A DNA stretch of 64,000 nucleotides from Hyphomicrobiales bacterium (GCA_900470775.1 UCBZ01000001.1:1-64000), one strand, 5' to 3'; shown: positions 1 to 8,438, numbered from the stretch's first letter. Notes: generated by a model from the letters alone, not told the origin. Translations and numbers: made by a program.

Positions 1-90
1 GGCGACGACCCAGCCATAATGCCAGCCGCGCCGCGCCATGGCGGCGGGAAGTCCGGGGGAGGGGCCGGCGGGGGCGGCAAGCGAGGACAT
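1..90 (-). CDS. MFS transporter, N-terminal fragment (runs off the window)
   Basis: The first 30 codons of a gene continuing past the left edge. The ATG is at 90 with a GGAGAT ribosome site at 95-100. The translation has a small Ala/Pro-rich leader and then ARRGWHYGWVVA, a segment typical of the start of the first membrane helix of major facilitator transporters. It lies 50 bp downstream of the marR gene in the same direction, and a palindrome matching the one at the marR start sits just before its ribosome site. An efflux or uptake permease under MarR control is the likely role; the substrate cannot be seen. Identity rests on a very short segment. Confidence 0.6.
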   Translation of the reverse strand, partial: MSSLAAPAGPSPGLPAAMARRGWHYGWVVA

Positions 91-102
91 GGCGATCTCC
101 TT

Positions 103-120
103 TGCGGGTATCTGCCCGCA
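103..120. promoter_or_regulatory. Candidate MarR operator upstream of the MFS gene
   Basis: TGCGGG-TATCTG-CCCGCA, with perfect 6-bp arms, lies 12 bp upstream of the MFS start codon. Its core GCGGGTATMTGCCCGC is shared with the palindrome at 540-561 in front of marR. Two copies of one dyad, one before each gene, point to a common regulator, most simply the MarR protein encoded between them. Confidence 0.6.
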
Positions 121-140
121 TATCTGCGAAAAAGAAACGG

Positions 141-539
141 TCAGAGGACGTTCAATGCGGCGCGCAGGCTTTCGGCATGATCGGGGCCGAGCCGGGCCTC
201 GATCTGGCCCTGGACTCCCTCCCAGAGCGGCGCGCCCTCGTCCAGCGCGCGCGTTCCGACCTCGGTCAGCGAAACCGTAGCCTCGCGCTGGTCCTTGCCG
301 CGTCCTACGGCAAGGTGGCCCATGCGCTCCAGCACCCTGACATTGCGCCCGATCGTCGAGCGATCGAGTTCGGTCAGACGTGCGAGTTCCGTCAGAGTCA
401 CCGGCGCAGCGCGTCTCACCGTTCTGAGCAGGTTGAACTGCGCGATGTTGACGCCAACGGGCTCCAGTGCGGCGTCATAAGACGCTGCGATTCGGCGCAT
501 GGCTGCGCGAAGAACGGTGCAATAACAGGGGCCACTCAT
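141..539 (-). CDS. MarR family transcriptional regulator
   Basis: 132 residues, the normal length for MarR proteins, which bind DNA as winged-helix dimers and are usually released by small phenolic or toxic ligands. The helix-turn-helix is visible around residues 45-75 (LTELARLTELDRSTIGRNVR, then VLERMGHL), followed by the wing (GRGKDQREATVSLT). The ATG at 539 abuts a 22-bp palindrome at 540-561, so the gene probably represses itself. The MFS gene follows 50 bp downstream with a second copy of the palindrome. A MarR-controlled transporter pair is the natural reading; the ligand is unknown. Confidence 0.9.
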   Translation of the reverse strand: MSGPCYCTVLRAAMRRIAASYDAALEPVGVNIAQFNLLRTVRRAAPVTLTELARLTELDRSTIGRNVRVLERMGHLAVGRGKDQREATVSLTEVGTRALDEGAPLWEGVQGQIEARLGPDHAESLRAALNVL

Positions 540-561
540 GACGCGGGTATATGCCCGCGTC
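540..561. promoter_or_regulatory. Candidate MarR operator and autoregulatory site at the marR start
   Basis: GACGCGGG-TATATG-CCCGCGTC has perfect 8-bp arms and begins one base upstream of the marR start codon. It shares its core with the dyad at 103-120. It also lies in the 103-bp gap to the divergent HisE-like gene, which could therefore be affected too. Confidence 0.65.
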
Positions 562-642
562 TCGATCTTTGCAAGCGCCCCTGCAGCGAGAATCGTCCGA
601 CGCTGTCATGAAACCCTCATCAGTCGCGCGGATTCTCCAGCG

Positions 643-1017
643 ATGGCTGATTCGATCCTCCGGCTCCATACTGCCGTGCTTGCCGCACGCTCGCGCGACC
701 CCGCATTGTCCCGAACGGCGCGGCTGGTGAGCGAGGGCCTGCCGAAGATGGCCAAGAAGCTGGCGGAGGAGGCGTTCGAGGTCGGGCTCGAAGCCGTCCA
801 GGGCGACCGCCGCCGCACCATCCTCGAAAGCGCCGACCTGATCTACAATCTCGTGGTGCTGTGGAGCGAGATCGGCATCGCGCCGGAGGATGTCTGGCGC
901 GAGATGGATCGTCGCGAGCAGCTTTACGGTATCGCCGAGAAGCTGCCGAAGACCCGGGGCAGGCCGGGGGCACGTCCGGCGCCGGGGCGCCGGCCGCTGC
1001 TCGGCGTCGAAGGCTGA
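643..1017 (+). CDS. Phosphoribosyl-ATP pyrophosphohydrolase (HisE/MazG-type) family protein
   Basis: 124 residues. The all-alpha NTP-pyrophosphatase motif is visible: EEAFE near residue 45, then ESAD about 25 residues on, giving the EExxE...ExxD metal-binding pattern of HisE and MazG enzymes. HisE hydrolyses phosphoribosyl-ATP in the second step of histidine synthesis. No other his gene is near, and the last 25 residues are an Arg/Pro/Gly tail not usual for HisE, so this may be a HisE paralogue with another nucleotide substrate. Longer in-frame starts exist back to 538, but the ATG at 643 gives a product beginning like HisE proteins. It is divergent from marR. Confidence 0.75.
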   Translation: MADSILRLHTAVLAARSRDPALSRTARLVSEGLPKMAKKLAEEAFEVGLEAVQGDRRRTILESADLIYNLVVLWSEIGIAPEDVWREMDRREQLYGIAEKLPKTRGRPGARPAPGRRPLLGVEG

Positions 1018-1191
1018 GCCCTCACGCATCTGGAACGGCACTGCGGCGCCTGTCGTCCCGGCATTCCATGGGGCGGCGGCGCCCGCCGGCAAAACTTTCG
1101 GAGCCCTGCGAGTTTCAGGGTTGCCAAGACGCAGGAGAGCGGCTATTTCCGCCCACATCGGGGCCACGCCAAGCGCTGCGCCCGCCGATAT

Positions 1192-1268
1192 GCGCTCGTA
1201 GCTCAGCTGGATAGAGCATCAGACTACGAATCTGAGGGTCGGGCGTTCGAATCGCTCCGAGCGCGCCA
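1192..1268 (+). tRNA. tRNA-Arg (anticodon ACG)
   Basis: 77 nt with a perfect 7-bp acceptor stem (GCGCTCG/CGAGCGC), the D-arm GCTCAGCTGGATAGAGC, the anticodon stem-loop CAGACTACGAATCTG with ACG in the loop, the T-loop GTTCGAATC and an encoded CCA end. ACG is normally edited to ICG and reads CGU/CGC/CGA. Confidence 0.95.
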
Positions 1269-1449
1269 CTACTATTTCCAGCCACGAACTAGCGTCTCCC
1301 ATAGAAGTCGCGCTACGCGCCCCCGCAGTCGGATTGGTGAGCGGAGCGCGTTGTCGCTACCGTGCTCGCCAGCAGCACGATCGCTACTCCTCCGACTCGA
1401 CGCTGCGATTTTCGCCAACGGCGCGGCTGCGTCCCTCCGCTTGCTGCCG

Positions 1450-2319
1450 TCACGCTGCTCCCGTCTCGGCGGCCAGGAAGGCGACCGAACGCTCCCAGGC
1501 CTGCTTGGCAGTGGCAGCGTTGTAGCGCTCCGCACTGGTATCGTTCAGGAAGGCATGGTCGACGTCCGGATAGACGATGGCCTCATAGCGGATGCCTGCA
1601 GCCTTCAGCGCCGCCTCGTATTCCGGCAGCGCCTGCACCAGCCGCGTGTCGCGCGCCGCATGCTGGATCAGCATTCGCGCCTTGATCTGGGGCACGCCCG
1701 CGAGATTGGGCGAGCGCCCATAGAACACGACGCCGGCCGCGAGTTCGGGCGCTGCGACCGCAAGATCGTTGACCGCGCCGCCGCCCCAGCAGAAGCCGAT
1801 CGCGCCGGTCTTGCCTGTTGCATCCGGGCGCGAAGCCAGGAGCTTCAACGCGGCGCGCCCCTGCCGGATCACATCCTCGGCCGGCAGGCGCGGGAACAGG
1901 CTGCGTGCCTCGTCGGGATCGGCCGGAGTGCCGCCGAGCGGCGTCAGGAAATCCAGGCCCAGCGCGGTGAAGCCAGACAGCGCCATTCGCCGCGTGATGT
2001 CCTCGATATGCGGATTGAGCCCGCGATTCTCATGGATGACGAGGACGCCGCCGCGTCGGCCTGCTGTTTTTGGCGCGACGAGATAGCCCTTGAGCGCAAC
2101 GCCATCCATGGTGACGTCGAGGCGTTCCGCCGTGATCCGGGCATCGTCGGGCGCGACCTGCTGGGCATGGGCATAATTCGGCTCGAGCAGGGCCAGCGCC
2201 GCCTCGGCTGCGGCCGCCGAGCCGGCCAAAGTGAGCAGGCGGTTGAAGAAGACGCGACGGTCCAGCGGCTTATGGGTGTATTCGTCGTAGAGTTCGACGA
2301 TCCGGCGATCGAGCGCCAT
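1450..2319 (-). CDS. Dienelactone hydrolase family protein, exported
   Basis: 289 residues. An alpha/beta hydrolase of the dienelactone hydrolase family, in which a Cys-Asp-His triad opens lactone or ester bonds. The nucleophile elbow GFCWGGG places Cys at about residue 177, and the closing DVDHAF motif supplies the histidine. Residues 20-50 read DRRVFFNRLLTLAG followed by an Ala-rich stretch, a twin-arginine-like signal, so the protein probably acts in the periplasm. The ATG at 2319 is chosen over the longer frame because GGAGGT lies 6 bp before it. The natural substrate is not evident and neighbours do not suggest a pathway. Confidence 0.88.
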   Translation of the reverse strand: MALDRRIVELYDEYTHKPLDRRVFFNRLLTLAGSAAAAEAALALLEPNYAHAQQVAPDDARITAERLDVTMDGVALKGYLVAPKTAGRRGGVLVIHENRGLNPHIEDITRRMALSGFTALGLDFLTPLGGTPADPDEARSLFPRLPAEDVIRQGRAALKLLASRPDATGKTGAIGFCWGGGAVNDLAVAAPELAAGVVFYGRSPNLAGVPQIKARMLIQHAARDTRLVQALPEYEAALKAAGIRYEAIVYPDVDHAFLNDTSAERYNAATAKQAWERSVAFLAAETGAA

Positions 2320-2473
2320 GGTGACCTCCAGCGTGGGCGTTGCAGACCAAGGTTGACGTTCCCCTCGTTCCTCGGGGAGCGGAGCCATCCTAGCGCCTGC
2401 GATCGCTGGCGGAGGGGTCGGCGCCGCTCATCGCGGCTTCGTGAAAATCACGCCCTGTGGCCGGCCCGACGCG

Positions 2474-3970
2474 CTATTCCGCGACGATCTTGTAGCGTTG
2501 GCCGGGCGTCAGCGCGCCGCCACGCTCGATGCCGTTGAGCACCATGAACAGCTCCAGCGCGCGGTCCTGCTCCGGCATCCGCGCCGCTATCGTCGCGGGC
2601 GTATCGCCGGCGGCGGCTGCCACGGTGCGCACTTGCATCGGCCTGACCGACTGCGCCTCTTCCGTGCTCATCACGCGAAAGCTGGAGAGCAGCGCGCGCA
2701 TGGGCCGCTCCGGATCGCCGCCGCCGCGCGCCGCCAAAATGAAGCGGTAGACGCGGTTGCCGGCCTGCACGGCAGCAAGGCGGAAGGTCCAGTCCGTGCC
2801 CTTGCCGACGGCAATCACTGCCGGCTGGCCGGCGATGTCGAGCGTCTCGACGACGGTGGTCTCAACGCCGTCGATCCAGCCGGCCGCGACATAGGATTGC
2901 AGCGTCTGGTCGGCCTTCAGCGTGACGGAATCGAAGCGCAGCGCCTGGCTGCCATTGCCGCTAACGCCGATCACCATGTCGCGCGCCGCCTCCAGCCCGA
3001 AGCCTTCGGGCGCGGAAAAGCCGATGCGGAGCGCGCTGTTGAGATAGTTGCGCCCACGCACCACCCCGTCACGCGGGTCATCGCCATAGGCGATGCCGTC
3101 GATCGCCTGCAGCCAGCGCGGGCCATCGCGCTCGCCGATGCCGGGCGCACCGATCTGGCGCGCGGCGGCGGTGACGGCCGCGATGCGCTCGGGCGTCTGC
3201 GGATGGCTCGACAGGATGTCGAGGCGCTTGTCGTCGGCGCTCTGGTTCTGGCTGCTGTTGCGGAAGGCGGTGTTGCGCCCGAGCGCGGCGAGGAAGCGCC
3301 CGGCGCCATAGGGGTCGTAGCCGGCGCGCGAGATGTTGCGCACGCTGATCTGGTCGGCGGTCAGTTCCTGCTGCCGTGAGAACTTTGCGAGCGACAGCTT
3401 CGAGCCGGCCTGCACCGCGGCACCCTGCGCCGGATCCTTCAGAACCTGTGAGACGACCTGGCTGACCAGCGCCGATTCGAGCTCGCGCTCGGCCCGCTCG
3501 ACCGCATGCTGGGCGGTGACATGCGCGATCTCATGGGCGAGCACGGAGGCGATCTCGGCGGTGTCGTTGGCCAGCACCAGCAGGCCGCGCGTGACGTAGA
3601 GCCGGCCATTGGGCAGCGCGAAGGCATTCACCGCCGGCGAGTTCAGGATGGTGATCTCATAGGAGCCGATCTGCCCCTCGCCGGCCTTCGCCAGCCGCTG
3701 CACGACCTCGTCCAGCACGGCCCGCGCCCTGGGCGCCCGAAATTCGCCACCGAAGGCCGAGAGCAGTCGCAAGTGCTCGCTGTCGGAGGCACGCTGGACC
3801 GTGCCGACGCGCGGCGCGAGTTCGCCATCGGCCGGGCGCTGCGGCGGCAGCAGCACGCTCTGGTCGCCGGTGCAGGCGACGAGCAGCAGCGCGGGAAGCG
3901 CGAGCGCAGCCAGCCGCTTGCGGCACATCAGCCAAGGGAGGAGGGACACGTCTCGCCAGAACGCCAGCAT
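2474..3970 (-). CDS. M48 family zinc metalloprotease, lipoprotein, with a LysM-like C-terminus
   Basis: 498 residues from the ATG at 3970; a start at 3928 would give a cleaner signal peptide. Residues 15-33 form a lipoprotein signal ending LLVAC, so it is probably anchored in a periplasm-facing membrane. The zinc motif HEIAH is at about 146-150, as in BepA/LoiP-type proteases that tend outer-membrane protein assembly. The last 50 residues (GDTPATIAARM...LNGIERGGALTPGQRYKIV) resemble a LysM or peptidoglycan-binding fold. The upstream nuclease-fold gene stops 4 bp before this ATG, so the two are co-transcribed and probably translationally coupled. Confidence 0.9.
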   Translation of the reverse strand: MLAFWRDVSLLPWLMCRKRLAALALPALLLVACTGDQSVLLPPQRPADGELAPRVGTVQRASDSEHLRLLSAFGGEFRAPRARAVLDEVVQRLAKAGEGQIGSYEITILNSPAVNAFALPNGRLYVTRGLLVLANDTAEIASVLAHEIAHVTAQHAVERAERELESALVSQVVSQVLKDPAQGAAVQAGSKLSLAKFSRQQELTADQISVRNISRAGYDPYGAGRFLAALGRNTAFRNSSQNQSADDKRLDILSSHPQTPERIAAVTAAARQIGAPGIGERDGPRWLQAIDGIAYGDDPRDGVVRGRNYLNSALRIGFSAPEGFGLEAARDMVIGVSGNGSQALRFDSVTLKADQTLQSYVAAGWIDGVETTVVETLDIAGQPAVIAVGKGTDWTFRLAAVQAGNRVYRFILAARGGGDPERPMRALLSSFRVMSTEEAQSVRPMQVRTVAAAAGDTPATIAARMPEQDRALELFMVLNGIERGGALTPGQRYKIVAE

Positions 3971-3974
3971 TCCG

Positions 3975-4793
3975 TCAGTCGATCAATTCCAGGGCGAGCT
4001 TCGATGTCACGTCGAGAAGCAGGCCGTCCCGCCCGGAGAGGACGCCACGCGCCCGCAAGCGTTTACCGCCGAGCCCGGTCGCGGTCCAGCCGGCATCCTG
4101 CATCTCGCGCCAGAGCGTCTTCGACAGCACGATCGACGCGGCCTCCCCACGCCGGCGCGAAAAATTCAGATAGGTCCGTTGTGCGCGCTCGCCGACGGAG
4201 GCGATGCGCCCCTCCAGCAGCACGAGACGCCCCTCATGCGACTTGAGCACGGCGATATCATGACCATCGATGGCGGGGTCCGTTCCCGCAAGGACTGATG
4301 CCCCCGCAATGGCTGGTGCTCTCGTTATCGTAGGCGCCCTGGCCGGCTGTACCCGCGACCGCGCCGGGCGTGCGCCGCCGCTACAACTCGCGGGCCGCGC
4401 CTCCGGAAGAGGAACCGCCACGCCCTCGCTCAGCAGGACCGGGCCGAGTTCACGCGGCGCCGCGTCCGCTGCATCCGTCGGCACATAAAGCCGCGCCGGA
4501 AGGCGCCCCCAGCGGTCGGCTCCGCCGAGCAGGACGAGCTTCAGGTCGCGGTCGCGCCAGGCAGCGATACCCGCCGAGAATCGCGCTGCCTCGGCATCGT
4601 CCTGGCGCGGCGCAAGGCCGACGAGGCGCAGCCGCCGCCCATCGACGAGGACCGGGTCGCCGGCGTCGTCCAGCCCGGCGAGCCGAACCGTCGGGCTGTC
4701 CGGGGCAAGCTCGGAACAGGCATCGTTGGCTGGGGCCGCCCCGGCGAGGAGCGGCAGGACGAGGACAGCAGCAAGAAGAGGCTTCACCGGCAT
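3975..4793 (-). CDS. Secreted thermonuclease-like (SNase-fold) protein, probably non-catalytic
   Basis: 272 residues with a signal peptide (MPVKPLLAAVLVLPLLAGAAPA). The pattern VDGRRLRLVGLAP, an Arg/Lys-rich segment, then DRWGRLPARLYV matches the OB-fold of staphylococcal-nuclease-like proteins, where DGDT and RVxGxxAPE normally appear. The catalytic Asp/Arg/Glu set is not clearly retained, so enzyme activity is doubtful. The C-terminal half (LLEGRIASVGERAQRTYLNF...) looks like a second OB-like domain, as in proteins handling nucleic acids or bound metals. It is in an operon with the M48 protease downstream. Confidence 0.65.
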   Translation of the reverse strand: MPVKPLLAAVLVLPLLAGAAPANDACSELAPDSPTVRLAGLDDAGDPVLVDGRRLRLVGLAPRQDDAEAARFSAGIAAWRDRDLKLVLLGGADRWGRLPARLYVPTDAADAAPRELGPVLLSEGVAVPLPEARPASCSGGARPARSRVQPARAPTITRAPAIAGASVLAGTDPAIDGHDIAVLKSHEGRLVLLEGRIASVGERAQRTYLNFSRRRGEAASIVLSKTLWREMQDAGWTATGLGGKRLRARGVLSGRDGLLLDVTSKLALELID

Positions 4794-4821
4794 GGCGATT
4801 ATGCTACACGGTTTGCCGCGC

Positions 4822-4898
<77 letters not shown>

Positions 4899-4967
4899 TT
4901 CATTTTCAGTATCAACGGGTTGAAGAACGGTTCACTGCCCGGTTTGTCCTCCGGACCTTTCGCCGTC

Positions 4968-5597
4968 CTACTGCGGCCATTCCAGCGCGATTGACGAGAC
5001 GATCGGCTTGACCGCCCGCATGACCGGGCTCGACGATGGGAAGCGTCGGCCGCCCGAGGCATTTCTCTGGGCTTGGTCTCTGGTCTTTGGCTCTGGATCG
5101 AAGCGGATCGTCAGGCGGCAGGCGCTGCCGGTTCTGGCCAGCGCTCCGCCTTTCCAATCGACAGCGTACCCGCCGAGATCCCAGCCGAAGCCGTTGATGA
5201 GGAAAGGCCTGCCGTTGATCGCCTCGACCTGGGCCAGCGGCGTGCCGACCGTGATGCGGCGCTGATCCGGAAACATCGCTGCGAACGTCCATGTCGACCC
5301 TTCCCGCACCGTTATCGAGCGTGGCTGCCGTCGCTCGTCGATGTCGTGCCATAGCACCTCGATGCGGCGCTTCGCGTCCTTCGGGAAAATAACGGCCCCG
5401 GGTTCGGTCGTCATTTCGCCGATGTCGATGTCATCGCGCACGACATTCCCGGCGCCAAAGGCATGGATGAGAGCCGCTTCGTCCGCGTCCCTTCGAAAGG
5501 GCCCGGAGCATTCCAGCACAGGCTGTGCATCAGCGGGCACCGACAAAACGATCGCAAGACAGGCCAAGACAGCACGGAATCTGGTTGCGGCAGGCAT
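4968..5597 (-). CDS. Secreted protein of unknown function
   Basis: 209 residues from the ATG at 5597 (an in-frame start exists at 5645). I do not recognise a family. The N-terminus is a clear signal peptide (RFRAVLACLAIVLSVPADAQ), so the product is periplasmic or secreted. The middle has LECSGPFRRDADEAAL and ...RRIEVLWHDIDERRQPRSITV, the layout of small lipid-free periplasmic proteins built on a repeated beta motif. Residues around 115-150 carry INGRPFLINGFGWDLGGY. The C-terminal 40 residues are Arg/Ser-rich and may be disordered. It stands alone downstream of the RHH-like gene in the same direction. Confidence 0.6.
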   Translation of the reverse strand: MPAATRFRAVLACLAIVLSVPADAQPVLECSGPFRRDADEAALIHAFGAGNVVRDDIDIGEMTTEPGAVIFPKDAKRRIEVLWHDIDERRQPRSITVREGSTWTFAAMFPDQRRITVGTPLAQVEAINGRPFLINGFGWDLGGYAVDWKGGALARTGSACRLTIRFDPEPKTRDQAQRNASGGRRFPSSSPVMRAVKPIVSSIALEWPQ

Positions 5598-5675
5598 TGC
5601 GGTCCACTTCGGCGATAGCGGGGCGATGTCTGCGCATCTAAGCATGTTTCGTCCTGGTCGGCAGCCGGTGGGCGC

Positions 5676-5933
5676 TCAAGCGCAGTCGGACGGCTCCTTG
5701 CCATCGCGCGCGCCATTCATCACGCCGTAGGAGCCGGACTTCGCGCCGGGATGAATCGCATATCCAACGCCCTGCAGGCCACGCCTGAGCAACTCCCGCA
5801 CGGCGGAGGCGCGGCTGGGCATCCGGTTTGAAAACCGGAAATCGTCCAGGGCCTGGAGTTCTTCATCGTCGAGCATGACCTGCAGGCGTTCGCCTCTCGT
5901 CAGGTCGTTGCCCTTGATCGTCTTCTCGGACAT
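5676..5933 (-). CDS. Small ribbon-helix-helix-like protein
   Basis: 85 residues. Residues 15-55 (ERLQVMLDDEELQALDDFRF, then SRASAVRELLRRGL) match the strand-helix-helix pattern of CopG/Arc-type DNA-binding proteins, in which the strand inserts into the major groove and the second helix carries A-V-R-E-L-L. The tail after residue 55 is Gly/Ser-rich. No toxin partner is adjacent, so it is more likely a lone regulator than an antitoxin. The ATG at 5933 has a GAGG 8 bp upstream. Confidence 0.65.
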   Translation of the reverse strand: MSEKTIKGNDLTRGERLQVMLDDEELQALDDFRFSNRMPSRASAVRELLRRGLQGVGYAIHPGAKSGSYGVMNGARDGKEPSDCA

Positions 5934-6254
5934 CGCCTTTGCCTCACCTTTCCATCTGAATGATGAAGACGCGCCACTTACTCATTTGTTCCAACGTCTC
6001 AATCCTGTCATTGCGAGCAAGCGCCCTCGAATGAGCAGCCTAACCCACTGACACAATTGGTTTTTGCTGGGCGCCAAGGCGTGATTGCCGTATGGTTGGG
6101 ACCATGCCTCGCAGATTTCGAGGCGCCCTCGATGGCAAATTTCTTGATCGAGGGAAGCGGTCGCTGGCCTGTCGCCGCGTACCGCCCACGAAGGCAAGCG
6201 TTCATTGCTGGCCCTCGTCCGTCAGGCAAAGGACGGACCTTGAAAGCACTCGAT
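5934..6254. other. Intergenic gap of 321 bp between divergent small genes
   Basis: I see no convincing gene, tRNA or strong hairpin. Open frames run through part of it (6057 onward) in frame with the downstream gene but lack homology-like features and a good ribosome site. It is somewhat AT-richer near 5940-6060 and probably holds both promoters. Confidence 0.4.
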
Positions 6255-6590
6255 ATGACGCATCAAGGCATCATGATCTTTGGAAATGGCAGCCGCCTCG
6301 AGATCAAATACAAGCTCGCCATGCCTGGCGCGGACGGTGTTCGCAGCGGTCACGTGATCGGGGATCTGATCAGCGTCGATCAGGCGTTGCTCGCCGGAAG
6401 CATTCGACTGGTCTGCCAGGACGGGCTGACGCTGACGACACTGATCACCCATCAGACGGCGAGCGGTGCGACATTCGTCGGGACCATCGCGCAGAACGGA
6501 CATCATGTTCCCGGCATTCTCGCGCAGTTGCCGGCTTCGGGAGGTGCCTGGGGCGGCGCTGCGGTCCATGGACCCGAGCAATCGTCATAG
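6255..6590 (+). CDS. Hypothetical protein, possibly PilZ-like
   Basis: 111 residues from the ATG at 6255; the frame is open back to 6057. I do not recognise the family with confidence. The N-terminal half is beta-rich (GIMIFGNGSRLEIKYKLAMP, then GHVIGDLISVDQALLAGSIRL), and the Cys-containing QDGLTLTTLITHQ follows. It is compact, without signal peptide or membrane helix. It is convergent with the DUF6894 gene 56 bp away. The reading frame keeps alphaproteobacterial codon bias, which supports coding. Confidence 0.5.
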   Translation: MTHQGIMIFGNGSRLEIKYKLAMPGADGVRSGHVIGDLISVDQALLAGSIRLVCQDGLTLTTLITHQTASGATFVGTIAQNGHHVPGILAQLPASGGAWGGAAVHGPEQSS

Positions 6591-6646
6591 GTCTCGCAAA
6601 CGATCGCAGAGAGTGCGGCAGCGAGGACGCGCGTCGGCGAAACCCA

Positions 6647-6925
6647 TCACAGGTCGAGCAGAGGTCCATCCTGGGGCTCGGCCTTGCCGTCTTCGCGCCA
6701 GCCACCTGCCAGGGTGAGGCTGGCGCTGTAGATCACCTTGCCCAGTTCATCGCGCACGCAGACGGCGAATTCGCGGCTGTCGCCATCTGGCAGAACCTCC
6801 CGCACCATATCGGGAAGAGCGTCGAGCGCGAGATGGCGGGCGTCCGCAGCGCCGGTCAACTCGACGCCCTCGCTGTCGATATGGGAGAAATTGCCGTCGG
6901 AGCTGTCGATGAAATAGCGGGGCAT
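6647..6925 (-). CDS. DUF6894-type small protein
   Basis: 92 residues starting MPRYFIDSSDG, with D-x-E-G-x-E-L around residue 20 and the aliphatic helix ARHLALDALPDMVREVLPDG, then FAVCVRDELGKVIYSASLTL. This pattern (MPRYFF.. D..G..D..G) is that of the small DUF6894 proteins abundant in Methylobacterium, Bosea and relatives; function is unknown. GGAGA precedes the ATG at 6925. It lies 34 bp downstream of the Crp/Fnr gene in the same direction, so the two are probably co-transcribed. Confidence 0.75.
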   Translation of the reverse strand: MPRYFIDSSDGNFSHIDSEGVELTGAADARHLALDALPDMVREVLPDGDSREFAVCVRDELGKVIYSASLTLAGGWREDGKAEPQDGPLLDL

Positions 6926-6959
6926 CTCGCAGCAATCTCCTGCAAGGGGGTCGGTTCCG

Positions 6960-7703
6960 TCAGCGTGGCAACTTGACCAGGTTGAGATAAGTCGGATCGA
7001 ACTGTGAGAGCGCAGCCAGCCCGTCGAAATCGACGATGGTGATGGTGCTGCCTTTCCATCTGACGAAGCCGGTGGCGCGAAGCTCCTGAAGCGTTCGATT
7101 GGCATGCACAAGCGAGAATCCGAGCGCGTCGGCCAGTTCGACCTGGGTGACGGGAAAAGCAAAGCTTCCATCCCGCGCCAGATCGACCGCATGCAGGCGA
7201 AGATAGAGTTCGCAGATCAGATGACCGAGATGAGCGGTCGCTGCACGACGCCCGCTGGAGGTGATCCAGGCCCGCTGGATGGCGCCATCGATCACGGTTG
7301 ACAGCCAAAGCAGACGACCCAAATGAGCCGACCGCTCGATCACACGCAACAACTCGCGATGCGGGACATAGGCCGCCTCGCAATCCGTGAGCGCCACGAC
7401 GCTATGGTCCATGACTTTCAGCAGGAATGCATGCAGATCGACGAAATCTCCGGGAATATGAAGCGCGGTGATCTGACGCTTGCCGTCGTCGAGAAGGACT
7501 TCACGAGCGGTAAAGCCGCTCAGGACGATGCAGCTCTCCGAGGGCTGGGAATGCTGGGCGACCAGCTCCTCGCCCTTGCGCAGCAGCCTCCGGCGCATCG
7601 TCATGCCCTCGATGAGAGCCTGCTCTTCCGGAGTGACCTCGTCGCGAAGCGCCAGCGAGCGCACGAGGAACTGCAATTTCGGTACGGTGACGTCTTGAGG
7701 CAT
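6960..7703 (-). CDS. Crp/Fnr family transcriptional regulator
   Basis: 247 residues. The N-terminal part shows a cyclic-nucleotide-binding-type beta roll (ELVAQHSQPSESCIVLSGFTAREVLLDDG, LHIPGDFVDLHAFLL), the middle a long dimerisation helix, and residues 190-225 a winged helix-turn-helix (TQVELADALGFSLVHANRTL followed by QELRATGFV). No Fnr cysteine cluster is seen, so it is not an oxygen-sensing FNR. This subfamily is multi-copy in Hyphomicrobiales, often linked to stress or light responses. It precedes the DUF6894 gene, a plausible target. Confidence 0.9.
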   Translation of the reverse strand: MPQDVTVPKLQFLVRSLALRDEVTPEEQALIEGMTMRRRLLRKGEELVAQHSQPSESCIVLSGFTAREVLLDDGKRQITALHIPGDFVDLHAFLLKVMDHSVVALTDCEAAYVPHRELLRVIERSAHLGRLLWLSTVIDGAIQRAWITSSGRRAATAHLGHLICELYLRLHAVDLARDGSFAFPVTQVELADALGFSLVHANRTLQELRATGFVRWKGSTITIVDFDGLAALSQFDPTYLNLVKLPR

Positions 7704-7835
7704 CCGTCATCAAACGCCGCGTGACGGGCATCGTTCCCAATGACCGCAAAGGCCGAGCAGGCCAGGCAGCCCTGAAACGGCAGAACCCGGCGGTTGCCCG
7801 CCGGGTTCTGGTTCGTCTGGACGGCGATGCCGCGA

Positions 7836-8438
7836 TCAGGCGGCCTCTTCCTGGATGTCGTCGTTGTCGCTCTCGGCTTCGCCCTCGGCGGCCTCGACGA
7901 CTTCGCCCTTGCCGGGACGGCGTGGCGACTTGGCGAGTTGGCCCTCGATCTTCTTCAGCGCTTCGGTCTCGGTGACGTCGTCGACGACCGCGATCTCGCG
8001 GGTCATACGATCGACAGCCGCCTCATAGAGCTGACGCTCGGAGTAAGACTGCTCGGGCTGGGCCTCGGAGCGATAGAGGTCGCGGACGACCTCGGCGATG
8101 GCGACGAGATCGCCCGAATTGATCTTCGCCTCGTACTCCTGGGCGCGGCGCGACCACATCGTGCGCTTGACGCGGGCGCGGCCGGTCAGCGTGGTCAGGG
8201 CCTTGGTGACGCTCTCGGCATCGGCAAGCTTGCGCAGGCCGACGCTGGCGGCCTTGGCGGTGGGAACGCGCAGCGTCATCTTGTCCTTGGCAAAGCTGAC
8301 GACGAAGAGTTCGAGCTTGAAGCCCGCAACTTCCTGCTCCTCGATCGCCGTGATCTGACCGACGCCATGGGACGGATACACGACGAATTCACCCGTCTTG
8401 AACCCCTGGCGCATAACAGCTTTCTTCACCGTGGACAT
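7836..8438 (-). CDS. carD: CarD family transcriptional regulator
   Basis: 200 residues from the ATG at 8438, which has GGAG about 12 bp upstream; the frame is open further back. The RNA-polymerase-interacting Tudor-like domain is at about 5-60 (FKTGEFVVYPSHGVGQITAIEE), and the helical DNA-binding part follows (SRRAQEYEAKINSGDLVAIAEVVRDLYR). CarD/CdnL proteins bind the RNAP beta lobe and stabilise open promoter complexes. The acidic Glu/Asp-rich tail is disordered. In many alphaproteobacteria it lies beside fdxA, as here. It has its own 385-bp upstream gap, so it is probably transcribed independently. Confidence 0.95.
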   Translation of the reverse strand: MSTVKKAVMRQGFKTGEFVVYPSHGVGQITAIEEQEVAGFKLELFVVSFAKDKMTLRVPTAKAASVGLRKLADAESVTKALTTLTGRARVKRTMWSRRAQEYEAKINSGDLVAIAEVVRDLYRSEAQPEQSYSERQLYEAAVDRMTREIAVVDDVTETEALKKIEGQLAKSPRRPGKGEVVEAAEGEAESDNDDIQEEAA

